Under the pieces are notes generated by a model. It was not told the origin of the DNA. It searched no databases and saw only the letters and a program-made list of their open reading frames with translations. A program made the position numbers and the translations under genes. 64,000 bases of DNA from Absidia repens. Taxonomy: Eukaryota; Mucoromycota; Mucoromycetes; Mucorales; Cunninghamellaceae. Shown here one piece after another: positions 46,855 through 58,886 of the stretch (its first letter is position 1; each line of letters opens with the position of its first letter). The stretch covers positions 1,426,001 through 1,490,000 of the forward strand of contig MCGE01000010.1 in NCBI GenBank assembly GCA_002105175.1, written 5' to 3'.

Positions 46855-49429
46855 TCGTTCACAGAGTATAAAAGGGATAAACTAAAAAAGAAACGAAAAA
46901 GAATCAATTAGCATCAACATAACGTAACAGCACGGCATAAAACATTAACTAAGTTTTTTGGGGCGTATTTGTTACAAACAATACATAGCACTTTTTTTAT
47001 TATTTGTGATACTTACGAATTGTTGACAATGATGTGTTTAATAAAATAAAATAGAAAAGTAATGAATAACTAAAATAGTGAAAAGAAAGAGAAAGAAAAA
47101 CGCAAAAATAAAAAATCAAGAAATCTTGTTTTTTTATGGAAAACCGGACCTATTTTTTAAAGACCGGGTCACCCTCTTGACAAAAAAAAAAAGAGTGGCG
47201 GAAAACTGAAGGGAAAAAAAAAAGGAGTCTATTACTAACCTGTGATAATGATTCAATCATTCTTTTTACTCGTGGAGAAAATAATAACAATAATATATCT
47301 ATCCATAATATAATGTTCACTGTTGTTGTTTTGTTTGGTTTGTTGATTTGTTGGTTTGTTGATTTGTTGATTTGTTTTTGCTGCAAGAGGAGGGGTAAGT
47401 TTAAAGTTACTCTTGACCTGCATTTTTTTTAGGCGGAAAATGAAAATCATCATCCTCCCTTTTGTTCAACCCCCTCGTTCCACTTTAACATAGTGCTACT
47501 ATTATTATTACTACTACTAATACGAATATTTTGCTTCTTATACCTATCTCGTTTTTTCTCCGTTTTCATCATTATCATTAACGTGGTAGTCAGTAAACAA
47601 CTATCCCTAATGGAGTGCATTGGGAGCAATTGGGAGAAAAGGGATGATTTTCTTTTTCCCTCTCTAGCCAACAACCAGGTCCTCCCCCCCCCCTTTCATT
47701 CTCCTCGTTCGAGCGCCCACTTGATCCCCTTAAAAAAAAAGGTCATTTCCAATGAATCAATCATGTTTAAAATAACAACCAGAACCTTGTTTTTTTTTTT
47801 TTTTTTTTTTTTTTTTTATCATCTGGTGCTGAGAAAATGACTCGGTTTATTTGCGAAACAAATAGATATCATATCAAGATCGACGGCTTTTTGGATATAC
47901 ATCGAGAAAAACATTTGAATCTATTTTTTTTCTCTCCTATATTTTCTGTTGTTGTTGTTGTTGTTGTTGTTGTTTTCTTTGTCTATTTTGAAGTTTGGTA
48001 ACAAAAAAAAAAAAAAAATGAATGTGATGATGGTTCGTTTTTATTGAAATAACAAAAAAGTCTTCATTAGTGGCATATTCTTGACATTATCAAATAGTTT
48101 TTGATCTTGTGCGACCAATCATATGTCTAATGTTTTTTCCCGAGGATAAGAAATCGATTTTTTTTTCTCTTCCTCAAGTGGCAAAAGATATGTCGAGGTG
48201 TTTGACCGGGGGTGGTTTCCAATTTCGACTGAAAATAGTAGCATATTAAACGGATGACGAAAAGGGATAGAGAGAAGGGGTGGCGGGACTAAAAGTGAGG
48301 GTAAAAAAATAGCGAGGGGAAGCACACTTGTTTGGGTGTTTGTATTTCGAGCAGGGGAACTGAGAGCTAAGACCAACAATAGGTCCAAAGAATATGCATC
48401 TTCATGCATGCAAGAAAAAAATTTGGATTATTCTTTATCACCATCATCATTACATATGATACCTTTTACAGCACAATCTAACTTATCACCACCCACAAAA
48501 CTACTCTAAGATAGTAATAATTCTTAGTCACAATATATATAAATTGTTCTTATTTTAATCATTGTCATTCCAAATATGATGATCAAATGAATATATATGA
48601 TTCAATAATATATACATTTATATAATGTGCTGCATGAACAAGACACTAATATGCATGACGGAAAAAGAAATCAAATTGAGTACCTCAAATATAGGTAACA
48701 CAAAAACTAATTCTGTAGTTCATGCTACGCTGGTCCTGTGTATCAGCTGACCCTTCGCTCTTCACTTGACAAAATGGATTGTTATTGGTTTCAGTATATA
48801 GGCAACCCCACTACAACCATTCGCCATCTTGCACCGAATACCATAACAGCAAAAACTTCTTTAAAAGGTGACATTAACTTTTTTTTCAAATCACACCGTC
48901 AACATAATCCGCCCCTTCCCCCCTGGCCTCCGTATCATTTCAAAAAAAAAAAAAAAAAACATATATATAAAAAAACTTTATTTTGGTAAATCATAACCAA
49001 TACTAATCATAAAATTCAATCTAAACTATCGTAAGTATATCTAAACCAATGTGCTCATCCAAAAACAAAAAAAAAGCCCATTTCCTCCATCAGCCAATAC
49101 TGAGTCATTTGATTTCTTGTTGTTTCTTCTTCTTCACCCACCACCAATGACATCCACGCTCCTTTCTAATATCTATATGTATATATATTTCATCATGTCA
49201 TCTGTACACTTCCATAAATTGCAAATGGCCAAATCTATCTCTACAAAAACTCAAAAGTCGTACGATAATCAATATAGTAGCTTTCATCATCACTCAATTC
49301 CATCCCTCCCTCCATCCCTTTCATATTATAATTACACTAATCCTAATACACCAATGCCCATATTATCCACTACACAACGCTTTTTTTTTTTTTTTTTTTT
49401 TTTTGACTTACAGTAATACATATCAGTCA
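46855..49429. promoter_or_regulatory. long upstream region of the APSES gene
   Basis: No supported gene. It contains a CAA/TTG-rich patch at 47320-47385, a (TTG)n run at 47948-47974, a poly-T run at 47790-47817, and assorted AT-rich low-complexity DNA. A long leader with introns and regulatory sites for the APSES gene is plausible but cannot be shown from sequence. Confidence 0.4.
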
Positions 49430-49744
49430 ATGCGGATGAATAGTCCGATAGCGTGGTGGTCCGGTACATTTTCGCTTTTTTGAGATTGATCTGGCATAGT
49501 TCAATTGACAACATGCTGCTGCTGCTGCCGCTGCTGCCGCTGCTGCCGCTGTTGATGCATCCTGGTAGAGTGAGAAAAAAAAAACATGCAAATGAGGCAA
49601 GCGCGTGTATTTTTATGGAAGTTTTTTTGGAGACTTACATCATAATCCAACCATGCAATGTTTATCTTGGGTCAATGACCCAAAACTATCTTTCACTATT
49701 GACTAACCTGGGCAAAATGAGTTCCATATTTCTTCATTAACTAC

Positions 49745-49790
<46 letters not shown>

Positions 49791-49962
49791 ATTTGTTGTG
49801 TATTCTCAGTAATAAACTCATCAATAAACTTACAAACCATAAAGAGAAATTGGAAGGGAGAGAGAGAGAGCTCTTTTTTTTCACACCAAAGAGATCCTCC
49901 ACCTGTTGGAATTTTACCTAAAACGAACAGACAATTGAAAATGTACATATGTGTGAGTGTGT

Positions 49963-50002
<40 letters not shown>

Positions 50003-50300
50003 GATAAAGTTGCTGAGCAGCACATTTTCCATTGTGATATTGTTTTTGTTGTTTCTTACCTAACAAAATGGGCGAAATCACATATTGACAAATGTTCTTC
50101 AGGGCTCTTTTTTCATTTCCAAGTATACACCCAGGCAAAGTTTAGCGTAAGTCACTCATACTTTTGCAGGATGCATCTATTTTTTTTGTTTTTTTTTTTT
50201 TTGGATCAATTGTCAGTAGGATGATCTCCTAAAAAAAATATGCAACTAAATCACTTCCCACCTCTAACGCAAACTTACTTAACAATTCACTTGAAGCCGT
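49430..50300 (-). pseudogene. spliced coding-like fragments, family not recognised
   Basis: Read on the minus strand, several short open pieces are flanked by good splice signals: PGCILGNEKRALKNICQYVI (about 50140-50060), PTGGGSLWCEKKELSLSPF (about 49915-49845), MKKYGTHFAQ then INIAWLDYD (about 49738-49648), and an Ala run followed by CCQLNYARSISKKRKCTGPP (about 49560-49450). Phases fit for some joins only and an in-frame stop precedes the first piece. A rare-exon gene or a decayed one; function unknown. Confidence 0.3.
49951..49998. repeat. (GT)n microsatellite
   Basis: Nearly pure GT dinucleotide run, with poly-A of 37 nt at 49751-49787 close by. Confidence 0.9.
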
Positions 50301-51467
50301 TTTTGTTTCAATGCCTTTTCAAAAAAGATGTTTGTGTCCTATGATTATCCCCCAACAAAAAAAAGGTAGTGTGTGAGTGATGTCAATCTGAGCCCATCTG
50401 ACGTTTTCTAGCCTTTCAACTTATTGCATTATCATGACCCAGATCACTTTCCATTGGACTTGTTTAGCTTCGCCATGCATCGATCCTAATTGCAGTCGTT
50501 ATCAGTGGCAGTTCCACCTGCTTTCTCCTTCCTTTTTAATATGTATTTTACCTTTCCCACATTATACATCCGTCCTTCTTGTCCAATTATAGATAAGTAA
50601 AACATAGCAGTAAAAAGGAAAACACCTTGTTCAACCAGTCCCCCCCCCCGCCGCAACTCCATATCAATTTTCGCGTTCGGATAGGATTTTCATCGCAAGC
50701 AGTCCGTGTCATAAAGTTGGAAAAAAAAAAAGAGTGAGAATCTGTATATGCATATATAAACCTTGTCCTCCTCCCCCCAATCATTTTTTGATATAGTTTA
50801 ACTTGCAACAACACAGTTTGAAGTTTCATTGTAGAGTTCACTATTGATCTCAAGAAGGAAGGACAAGTTAGTACTCCAAGATCAGCTTGTCCTCCTTCCA
50901 AAAAGAAAAATAATGGTTCGCAATCATATTATACCTCCAAGTTTTGCCTTATCATGTCATAGATATTTTATGTGATATCACTGGAGGAATTGAGGTAAAC
51001 TAGGATGGTGAATGGATTTTGGGAAATGGATGGCAACTGGTTAGGGGGAAAAAAAAGGGAAAACCATCGTCAGTCGCCAAAAAAGTCAAATGTATTTCAA
51101 TTCCCGACTATGCAAACTTTCTGCCCAAAACACCAAACCTTGATGTCCAAAAAAATGAAGATTAGTTACCATTATCGTCGACAGCCGCAAACGCATCTGA
51201 GACTGACTAGCCGTTGCCCAAAAAAAAAAAAAAAAACTACTATGCAACCAATTTTGGTAGAAGTCAAAGTCAGAGTAATAACAATAATAAAAGATAAATT
51301 GTATGAGACTAATTCAACACCTACACCTGACAGTAGACAGTAGACAAGAAGTAAAATGATTGATTTATTGGAGAATGAATAGTAATATAAAAAGAAATAA
51401 ATAAAAATGACAGAATATGTGAAAAAAAAAATGCATCTAAAACTACAGAGTGGGAAAAAACTAAAAA
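50301..51467. other. gene-free stretch upstream of the REX4 3' end
   Basis: No sustained coding frame. C run at 50641-50649, poly-A runs near 50721 and 51221. A minus-strand ORF of 104 codons at 50587-50901 has no recognisable content. Confidence 0.45.
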
Positions 51468-52843
51468 CTAATCCGAATCATCCTCATCCACCTCATCCGA
51501 CGAGTCGGCATGATCGAATGTCATGGCCGCCATTTCGGCACGATGGTCTTGTCTTTTTCTTTTTTGAGCCATCAATTTCTTCATTTCCAATCCACGTTTG
51601 GCGCCAAAGGACTTTTCCCACTCGGTTCGGACATGTTTGTAGAGAGACATGGTAAAGCGTGCATCTTCGACAGACGAATGGCTCCCGGACTGAATGGTGA
51701 TATGGAGGACTTCGTTGACCAACTTTCTGAGCCCTGGTGTGCGTCCATCCGACAACGCTCGGAACGGTTTGTATTTTGATGTGTCCCGAATCAAGAGTTT
51801 TGAATGGCGTAACATCAAGACCTTCAAATCATTGTGAACGGCATGGCCTACTAATACCCGATCCTTGATGATATCTGCTACTTGTTGCTGTGCTTCCTTG
51901 AATGTACATCCTATATCAACCGTCCCAAAAAAAAGTAAGTACTATCGTTCATCATCATCATCATCATCATCAATCTACACTATGGTCGAGTTTTCCTTAC
52001 CAGTTTTTAACAGTTCGGGCGTAATACCACTAACAAACGTCCGGAAGTCAGTCACCTGTTCCTGTGGTTTAACAAAGATATCCAACAAGACGGCCCCATT
52101 GTAATTCACTAGCGATGCTCGAGCCAAGGCGGACTCCTTGCCACCAGGTCCCACGCCCACCATTTCGCAATCGATAGCAACATACTTGCCAATTCTATGA
52201 GATTCAGAAAAAGAGGGAACAAAAATGGTCAGCAAATGGATGATCTTCCTTGTGTGTGTGTATGTGTGTGTCTCCCCCTTCCCTCCCCCCGTCCAACCAA
52301 AGTATCTCTACTTTACTTTGCATCTTTGCCTTTAGCAGCATCCATTTGGTCCAAAATCAATTTCTTGCGTTCCCGTTCTTCCGTGGCTTCTTCTTCCTTG
52401 GTGAGTTTTCGGCCATAAGCTTCTTCCAAGTCCTTTTCGTCCACATCAAACCATAGATCTTCTGTCTTGGGTATCGATACCTCCTGGGCTTTTGTCACTT
52501 CTTGATTGTCATGCCTATTTTGTTATCATTATTAATAAACATAAAAAAAAAAAGAGTGTGAGATACTTTGTTTTGGTAGGGATGTAGGATTGAATTCTTT
52601 CACTTGCCTTGGTTTCTTTCCATGCGATCGAGATTCCTTGGTGGTCGATCTTTGTCTTTTCCCAGTCGTGGTCACCTCTGTCTTTGTTGATTTGATTGTC
52701 TAGTGAGGAAGAAAGAAAAAAAAAAACAGGAATACGTAAATTAGGCCCAAGGTAACACCTTTTTTTTTTTTTCTAATTCTTACTGGTAAGAGTTTCTTCC
52801 AATTGGATGAGGGGGCGGACTTGGTCTTGGTCTTCGACTTCAT
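51468..52843 (-). CDS. REX4: RNA exonuclease 4 (REX4, DEDDh family)
   Basis: 3'-5' exonuclease of the DEDDh superfamily linked to rRNA processing in yeast. Five exons join in phase: 52784-52843, 52608-52699, 52317-52514, 52001-52194 and 51468-51910, giving 328 residues. The N terminus is Lys-rich and probably nuclear/nucleolar ([20 protein letters not shown]). Catalytic motifs: exo [13 protein letters not shown] (Asp and Glu near residues 125 and 127), exo [14 protein letters not shown], and exo [14 protein letters not shown] with the final His and Asp. The tail is acidic. The second intron begins with GC rather than GT (AAG|GCAAGT), a known minor class. The upstream gap to the next minus-strand gene is only 190 nt. 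Confidence 0.93.
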
Positions 52844-53033
52844 GGTAAATGTATTGGTAAAAAAGCAAGAGAAGCAAAGAAAAACTTTTTTTGGAATTTT
52901 TTATTTCGGAACTTCAAATATCTTAAGAAGGGGAAAATAAAAAAAGTAAAAAAAAATGGATTTTATTTTTCAAGAAAATGGGCAAATACAAAAAACGATA
53001 AGAGAAAATAGAGAGAGGGGAGGGGGGGGGGGT

Positions 53034-54254
53034 TCAGAGATAAAGTAATGAGGGCGATTTGACAGTGAACTTCAAATAAGCATTCAATCCTACAGCAAAC
53101 AACAAGGCAAAACAGATGGCGGTAGGACCGGCCATATCATCATAAGGACCGGCAGCACGTTGACGGATCAGTTCCCGGCGGCGGTAATAGAGGCCCATAC
53201 CATACAGCAATGTAGAGAGAGATACTAAAGTATAGACAACACCACTTACTTTACCCACAGCATCGCCGGCATTGAATAAAGCAATGGAGAAGGTGGCCAA
53301 CAAGGTTCCAAACGACATCCAAGAAAAGTACGTGCGTTCATTGGCAAAGAAGACCTTGGGTTCTACACGAAGAGGAGTGATCACCTTTTTGGGTAGTTTG
53401 ATGCCAGGAGGTAAGACCACAGGAGATGAGGTGGAGGATACCGATGATTCTTGCGCAAGGAAGAGATGTCGCATCACAGTTCCCAGATCGTTCATACATC
53501 GCTGCGCCCAAGTAGGAGGTTCTTCACGAGTTTCGGGCTCTTTGAGTCGGGGGAAGGTGGTATAAGAGGAGGTGGATGCATTGTTTTGTTGTAACAAGGA
53601 GGTGCGTTCATTGGTATCATTATCGTCGGTGGTGCTGGATTGTGGTGGTCTTTGTCGTAAACCATCACGGTTGTCGTTGTCGTCCTCCTCTCCGGATGCC
53701 GCTCGTCCTTTTCCTTTGCTGTCATATTGGGGGTGGTGTGTTTTCTTGCCAACCGAGGGAGTTTGCGATGGAAGGACCGGTAGTTCATCTAAATCATCAC
53801 CCATTTGAGCAAGCCAATAAGGAAGAAGAGCCACACGTGTATCAAACATAACAGCAATCCCATGCACGAACTTGCTAAAATCAAAGGCTTCTTCCAAAAT
53901 CCCACTTTCTTGTAAATCCGTCACCCATTCAGGTTCGCTTTGGCCAGGTGCAAGATCCATCTTGATTTCAAACGTAGCGAAAGGATACCGGTTGATGTCC
54001 GTCTCGGGAATGTTGGTGAAAGGAAATTCCACATCCGCATCAGGGCGTCGCCATGAATCCTCCGGTCGTCGCTCGGTTTTATCAAATACTCCAGAGTCTT
54101 CACGTAAAAAGCAGAGATCCGTGTCGAGAGCCATTCGTACTTTTTTGTCACCCGGGATTTGGAAGGCAGTTCGTTTGTAATAAGTCCGAAGAACTAGATA
54201 TCAAGAAGAATAAATTCGTTATTAATCTTCCTGTATCACGCTTTTTTCACCAAC

Positions 54255-54303
<49 letters not shown>

Positions 54304-55377
54304 TGGCTTCATGTGGTCGCTTAAAATAGTTTGCTGAACTTGATTCACCAGTTGTTGAAAATCTTCTACATCCTTTTCTGTTTTGCCAGCCGTGTTTCGT
54401 AATTTTTGAGAGTATTTGTTGATATAAGCATGACCTCCATTCAAAAAGTCGTTGATGTACTTGTCCTTTATCACAAAACGGTCCTTGAGTTCCCCACAGT
54501 TTTCTTCAGCCAACGTACGACGTTCGAATGCAATCGAGTTGTTTCGTTTGGCGCTTCCATACCAACGAAGACGAATAATTTGAGAGCCTTGAGCAGATTC
54601 CACACGCGAATTGTAAGCATCCAAATCAGCATTATCCAAGTACAATGTAGAGATGGGAGGATCGATGTTATCCTTTTTGCCGGAGTTGTCCCGATACACC
54701 AAAACTGGTAAATGTCGCAATACGTAAGTCTTCAATTCAAGCACGTTGTCAGCCTGCACAAAGAATCGTTTGACAATGGTTCGAGATTTTTGCTGTTGAG
54801 GTTCGTAAGTTGCTGAGGTTTGTAGTTGTTGAGAGATGATCGTATTGGTAGGTGCAGGTTGTTGGAAGGACATGGTTTTGCCACCTTGACGAACTTGAGC
54901 AAACAATTGAGATAATTTGAGTAACAAGGTGTCATTGCTTTCGTTCCAAAAGGGACATTGATTGAGTCGTACCATAAACATAGGTCGTAAAACATAGTTG
55001 GTGTGTCGGTCATGTTTCTTGACGATCTTCAAAAAGCCGGTATAGTTGATTCGTGAGTAGCGTGCCAACCGGTTAATGTCATCCGCAATATCGTTGATGT
55101 TTTCTTGAATACGACCCATCTCTTCCACAGTATCGTTACTTGGTAGTTGACTAGCAATCATTTCAGCCCAGTGATCCGTCCTAGTACGAATGTCGTCCAT
55201 TTTTTCTTGGTGGAAAGCATAAACCTGAAACAATGTAAAAGAAAAAGTTTCATTTAGTCAAAGTTTCAACCGTTTATCCTAGTATGTCATTTCTTTCTTT
55301 CAGACACACAAGAAGAGTATCATTGTAGACAGCGGCGAGTTTGTTCTACCATTATATCTCTCTTGTATGGCTAGTCT

Positions 55378-55409
<32 letters not shown>

Positions 55410-55583
55410 CCTTACCTTTTCCAGATTGCTGTCCAATAGTTCTACAAATTCGACTTCGTCTCGTTCAGAGAATGGAGTGTCCTTTTCCGCTTTTCGCAGT
55501 TTCTTCTTCAAGCCATCGTAATCCAAGTAGGCGTCTTTCCATTCATGATAGATAGCATCTCTTAGTTGTGAACCAAACTTCAT
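53034..55583 (-). CDS. vacuolar transporter chaperone (VTC) complex subunit with SPX domain
   Basis: Component of the membrane complex that makes polyphosphate and moves it into the vacuole, sensing inositol pyrophosphates through SPX. Exons 55416-55583, 54303-55224 and 53034-54193 join in phase to give 749 residues. Domains: SPX at about 1-150 (MKFGSQLRDAIYHEWKDAYL, DYDGLKKKLRK); a VTC tunnel domain at about 190-480 (VLRHLPVLVYRDN, IIRLRWYG, LRTYYKRTAFQIPGDKKVRM, ATFEIKMD); an acidic Asn/Asp/Ser-rich linker; and a C-terminal Vtc1-like domain with three membrane helices near 653-673, 681-700 and 721-740. The WKDAYLDYDGLKKKL start of SPX resembles Vtc2/Vtc3 more than Vtc4, so it may be an accessory rather than the catalytic subunit; this is not settled. 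The second intron carries a 43-nt homopolymer. Confidence 0.9.
54258..54300. repeat. poly-T tract in VTC intron (poly-A in transcript)
   Basis: A run of 43 T directly beside the 5' splice site of the second VTC intron (transcript reads GTAAAA...). A similar 31-nt T run lies in the first intron at 55379-55409. Confidence 0.9.
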
Positions 55584-57119
55584 GTTTGTGTAGTTAGTCG
55601 AGATAAAGTGAGGAAGAGGAGAAAAAGAAAAAAGTAAAAAAGAAAAAGAAAAAAAAGTGCGCCGCGGTGATTGAAAAATGTCAACCAAAAAAATCTAAAT
55701 TACTGATGAATGCCTCCACTAGCAATTGCATCGGGTAGGGATATCTTTTCATTATGCTGGCATTCAGTAACTATTGCCTATACTACACTTAATAAATTGA
55801 CAATCTATAAATCATCATACTTACTCTTATTAGAGCCATAGTTTAGTTGTTCAAAATCATCAGCTCACCCTCATCTCTTTTATTGTGTTACCTTGATTTC
55901 CATACACGTTTTTATAAAAGACAACCTGATTCGATCCATGGTTTAGTCGCCGAATGCATCCAGAAGGTATTTCCAAAGTAATGCAATCTCCTTGTTCATA
56001 TCATGCTATCCTTTAATTACAGAGTGCAGAAGCGTTGCTTCGAAATAAATAATAAAATATACACGAAATGGGCCAAGTATACTATACCCCATATAATAAA
56101 CGAAGTGATTGCTTCATATATACTGCAGCATGATTGTATGTGATGTGTTTATATTATTGTTATTATTTTGGCTTGGAAAGCCACTGATGCATCGAAACAG
56201 GTATTAATAGCTCTTGTTACTGGCTTGGACAGCTATCAAGTTGTTTATTAGGCCGTTGTATTTATTTAAACTGGTTTCCTCCGCACTAACGGCTAGTCCG
56301 GGAACGTTTTTTATATGGATTGACCACCATGTGACCAAGAAGTGATTTCAAGCGAACTTGGACAACGAAGTATGTTGCACTACGGCGGAGAGGTAGATAC
56401 TATGCCTTAGTCTAGCTTGGAATAAAAACGGCTATTCCTGGTGAGGTTGCGACTTTTAATAAATACATATATGTAATTGTCTTATTTTTCTTATTATGCA
56501 TGCCAAGTTTCTGTCCAGCTCAGTTTCTCGGTAACTTGGGTGCAGAGACTAGAGCACTGAATCAGTTTAAAATATGAGTTAAATAATGGTACTTTTTAGG
56601 TCGGTTTGAGCCTTTAATAGAACATGTCTGTCTTTTTATCACTATACCGCAATACCGCAGGGCAGAAAAAATATATAGTAAACCTTAATTGTTGCAATTT
56701 TTATTTTCTCAACCGTTCTAGAGGAGCTGATTCATGATATTTTCACTTTGCTCTCCCAGTTCTACAAAAGATTTTGTCTCGGTTTGCAATCATATTCACA
56801 CTTTAAAGAAAAATTGATCAACTTGGCGTCAGAGTGGGTGAAGTTGTTGAAATATGGTTTTTGATGAAATTAAAGATACACACACCACCACCACCACCAC
56901 CACCACCACTGCCACCGCCGTCATTTTGTACCTTGACAGGTGGTCCCTTGTGACTCCACTGGTTTCAACTTCAGCCTGATAATTATTATACCACATACCA
57001 CATACAATATACAAAAATAAATAAATAAGTAAACAAAACAAATAAAAAATAACGAGCTCGATATCTACAAGATGTTCAGTCTAACGTAGGTTATACTGAG
57101 AGGACACGATTTAAGATGA
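55584..57119. other. gene-free stretch upstream of VTC
   Basis: Promoter region of the VTC gene and anonymous AT-rich DNA. A (CAC)n run lies at 56883-56910. No ORF is supported. Confidence 0.5.
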
Positions 57120-57844
57120 TAAATATAAATGGTAGAGCGGGAGTAGGTCACCTTTCATATTAAGTGACTAGAAGTGTCCGAGGGGCGGGGGGAGTCATAG
57201 TAGTTAAATAAGAAAGCAAATGTTTCGTAGAACACCCAAAATACAGCTACAATAGTGATATTGTTCATTAACATATGGGGTAGAGTATAATTATTAAAAG
57301 GACATATTTTTTTTAAAGCATATTAGTAAATACTAAAGACAATGATATGGGATTCTATGGACAGATCTATTGGAGGAATAATAAGGGTGACTACAGGGAG
57401 TTTGCAAAATGCAAACTAATCTAAAAGAACAATTGCAAAAAGGAATCTAGCATGTTTCATTGTATAAGGCACGAGAAAAAATAAAAGACCGTCTTCTATT
57501 GAAGTAAAGAAACGGTCAACACTAAGCAAAATGTGATGATAGTAGTAAAACAGGAATCTATTGCACAAGACATGAAAGAGACTAATGGCACATATTTCAT
57601 TAAAGCAAATAAAAAGAGATATAGATATAGTTTATTCAGGTATAGATATGAACTATGGACAAACTAAACACTAAAGGAAGCTAATGAATGCTTCAAAAAG
57701 CCAACTACTGGTGGTTCTAAATCCTAGATCCAAAATGAAAGGGTTTCTCCATGCATCTTATAATCCCTGAGCTGAAACCCCTTTTAAACTAGTACTAACA
57801 GAAAGCCAAGGCCACTAGGTCCACAATGAAGTTGAATGGTAAAG

Positions 57845-57895
<51 letters not shown>

Positions 57896-58000
57896 AGAGA
57901 AAGAAAAGAAAATGAAAATGAAAAAGCGCAAACAAAAAAAGCGGGAGAAAGTAAAACATTCACGTGTGCGGGATTTGAATGTTTCCGCCACCATCTGCTG
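57120..58000 (+). repeat. dispersed repeat family, copy 6 (long)
   Basis: Collinear with copy 2 over about 850 nt: TTTCATATTAAGTGACTAGA at the left, GACAGATCTATTGGAGGAAT, AAGGCACGAGAAAA, TAGTTTATTCAGGTATAGAT, ATCCAAAATGAAAGGGTTTC, TCCATGCATCTTATAATCCC, TGAGCTGAAACCCC and TTTTAAACTAGTACT, then 49 A (57845-57893) and GGGATTTGAATGTTT. No ORF. Confidence 0.78.
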
Positions 58001-58886
58001 TACTTTTTTTTTAATTTGATAAGATGCAAAAAATAAACCTCACTTTTTTTACTGTCTAGCTTATTTAGCTTTAATTTCACTGGTGTGTATTGATTTTTAT
58101 TTCACTGGCCATAAGCACCTTCTTTTAGTTCGGTTAATTTGGACCGTTTGGAAGTTGAACTTGAAAGACAACCCAAGCGATAGCGACCTGGTTCAGCTAC
58201 CGCCACCTTTCCGCTGCATGTATCATTCGCCTTAGTATCTCCTCCACTTTATATAGTACTAGACATACTCATCCCTCAATAATATGCAATAGACGGTATA
58301 CATTTCGTGTTGTTTGTATTGAGTAATAAATAAACAAAGTGATATATTTTATTTATGCAATATGCAAAGCTGTATCGTCAATCTTATCATAATTGTATTT
58401 GGTGTTACTATTATCGTTGTAGTTATTACTATCATTACATTGGTGTGATTGTGGCTTCTGTTTTGTTACTTGGCCGCATTTATCATTTCTTGCCGACTTG
58501 GAGGCTTTATGGATAGGGATTCGTTTACTTAATTTTTTTTGACCGACCCATTAATTCTATATTTGGGAAATACCTGTCAAGAAAAAAAGATTTTATGGAA
58601 GTACCAAAAAATGTCAGACGATCAGAAATTAAATATTTTACAATCCTCTTCTAGGTAAGCAATAACAAGGTAAAAATTACCTAGCACTTTTAGGCATGGA
58701 GTGAATGTCAGTCATTTGCATGAGACTGAACAAAAAAAAAAAAAAGAGAGAGAAAAAGGATTCCTACTTTTCAATGATCAGTTGTTTATTTGGTGGAAGC
58801 TTCATTACTGTATATTTTGATTTCTATAAATACTTGTTGATAACTCTGAGCTGATATTTCAATCGCTTCCTTTTTTTCTCACGCCA
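58001..58886. other. gene-free AT-rich region
   Basis: No coding frame of note; probable leader of the small gene that follows (T-rich, CTTTTTTTCTC shortly before its ATG). Confidence 0.45.
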
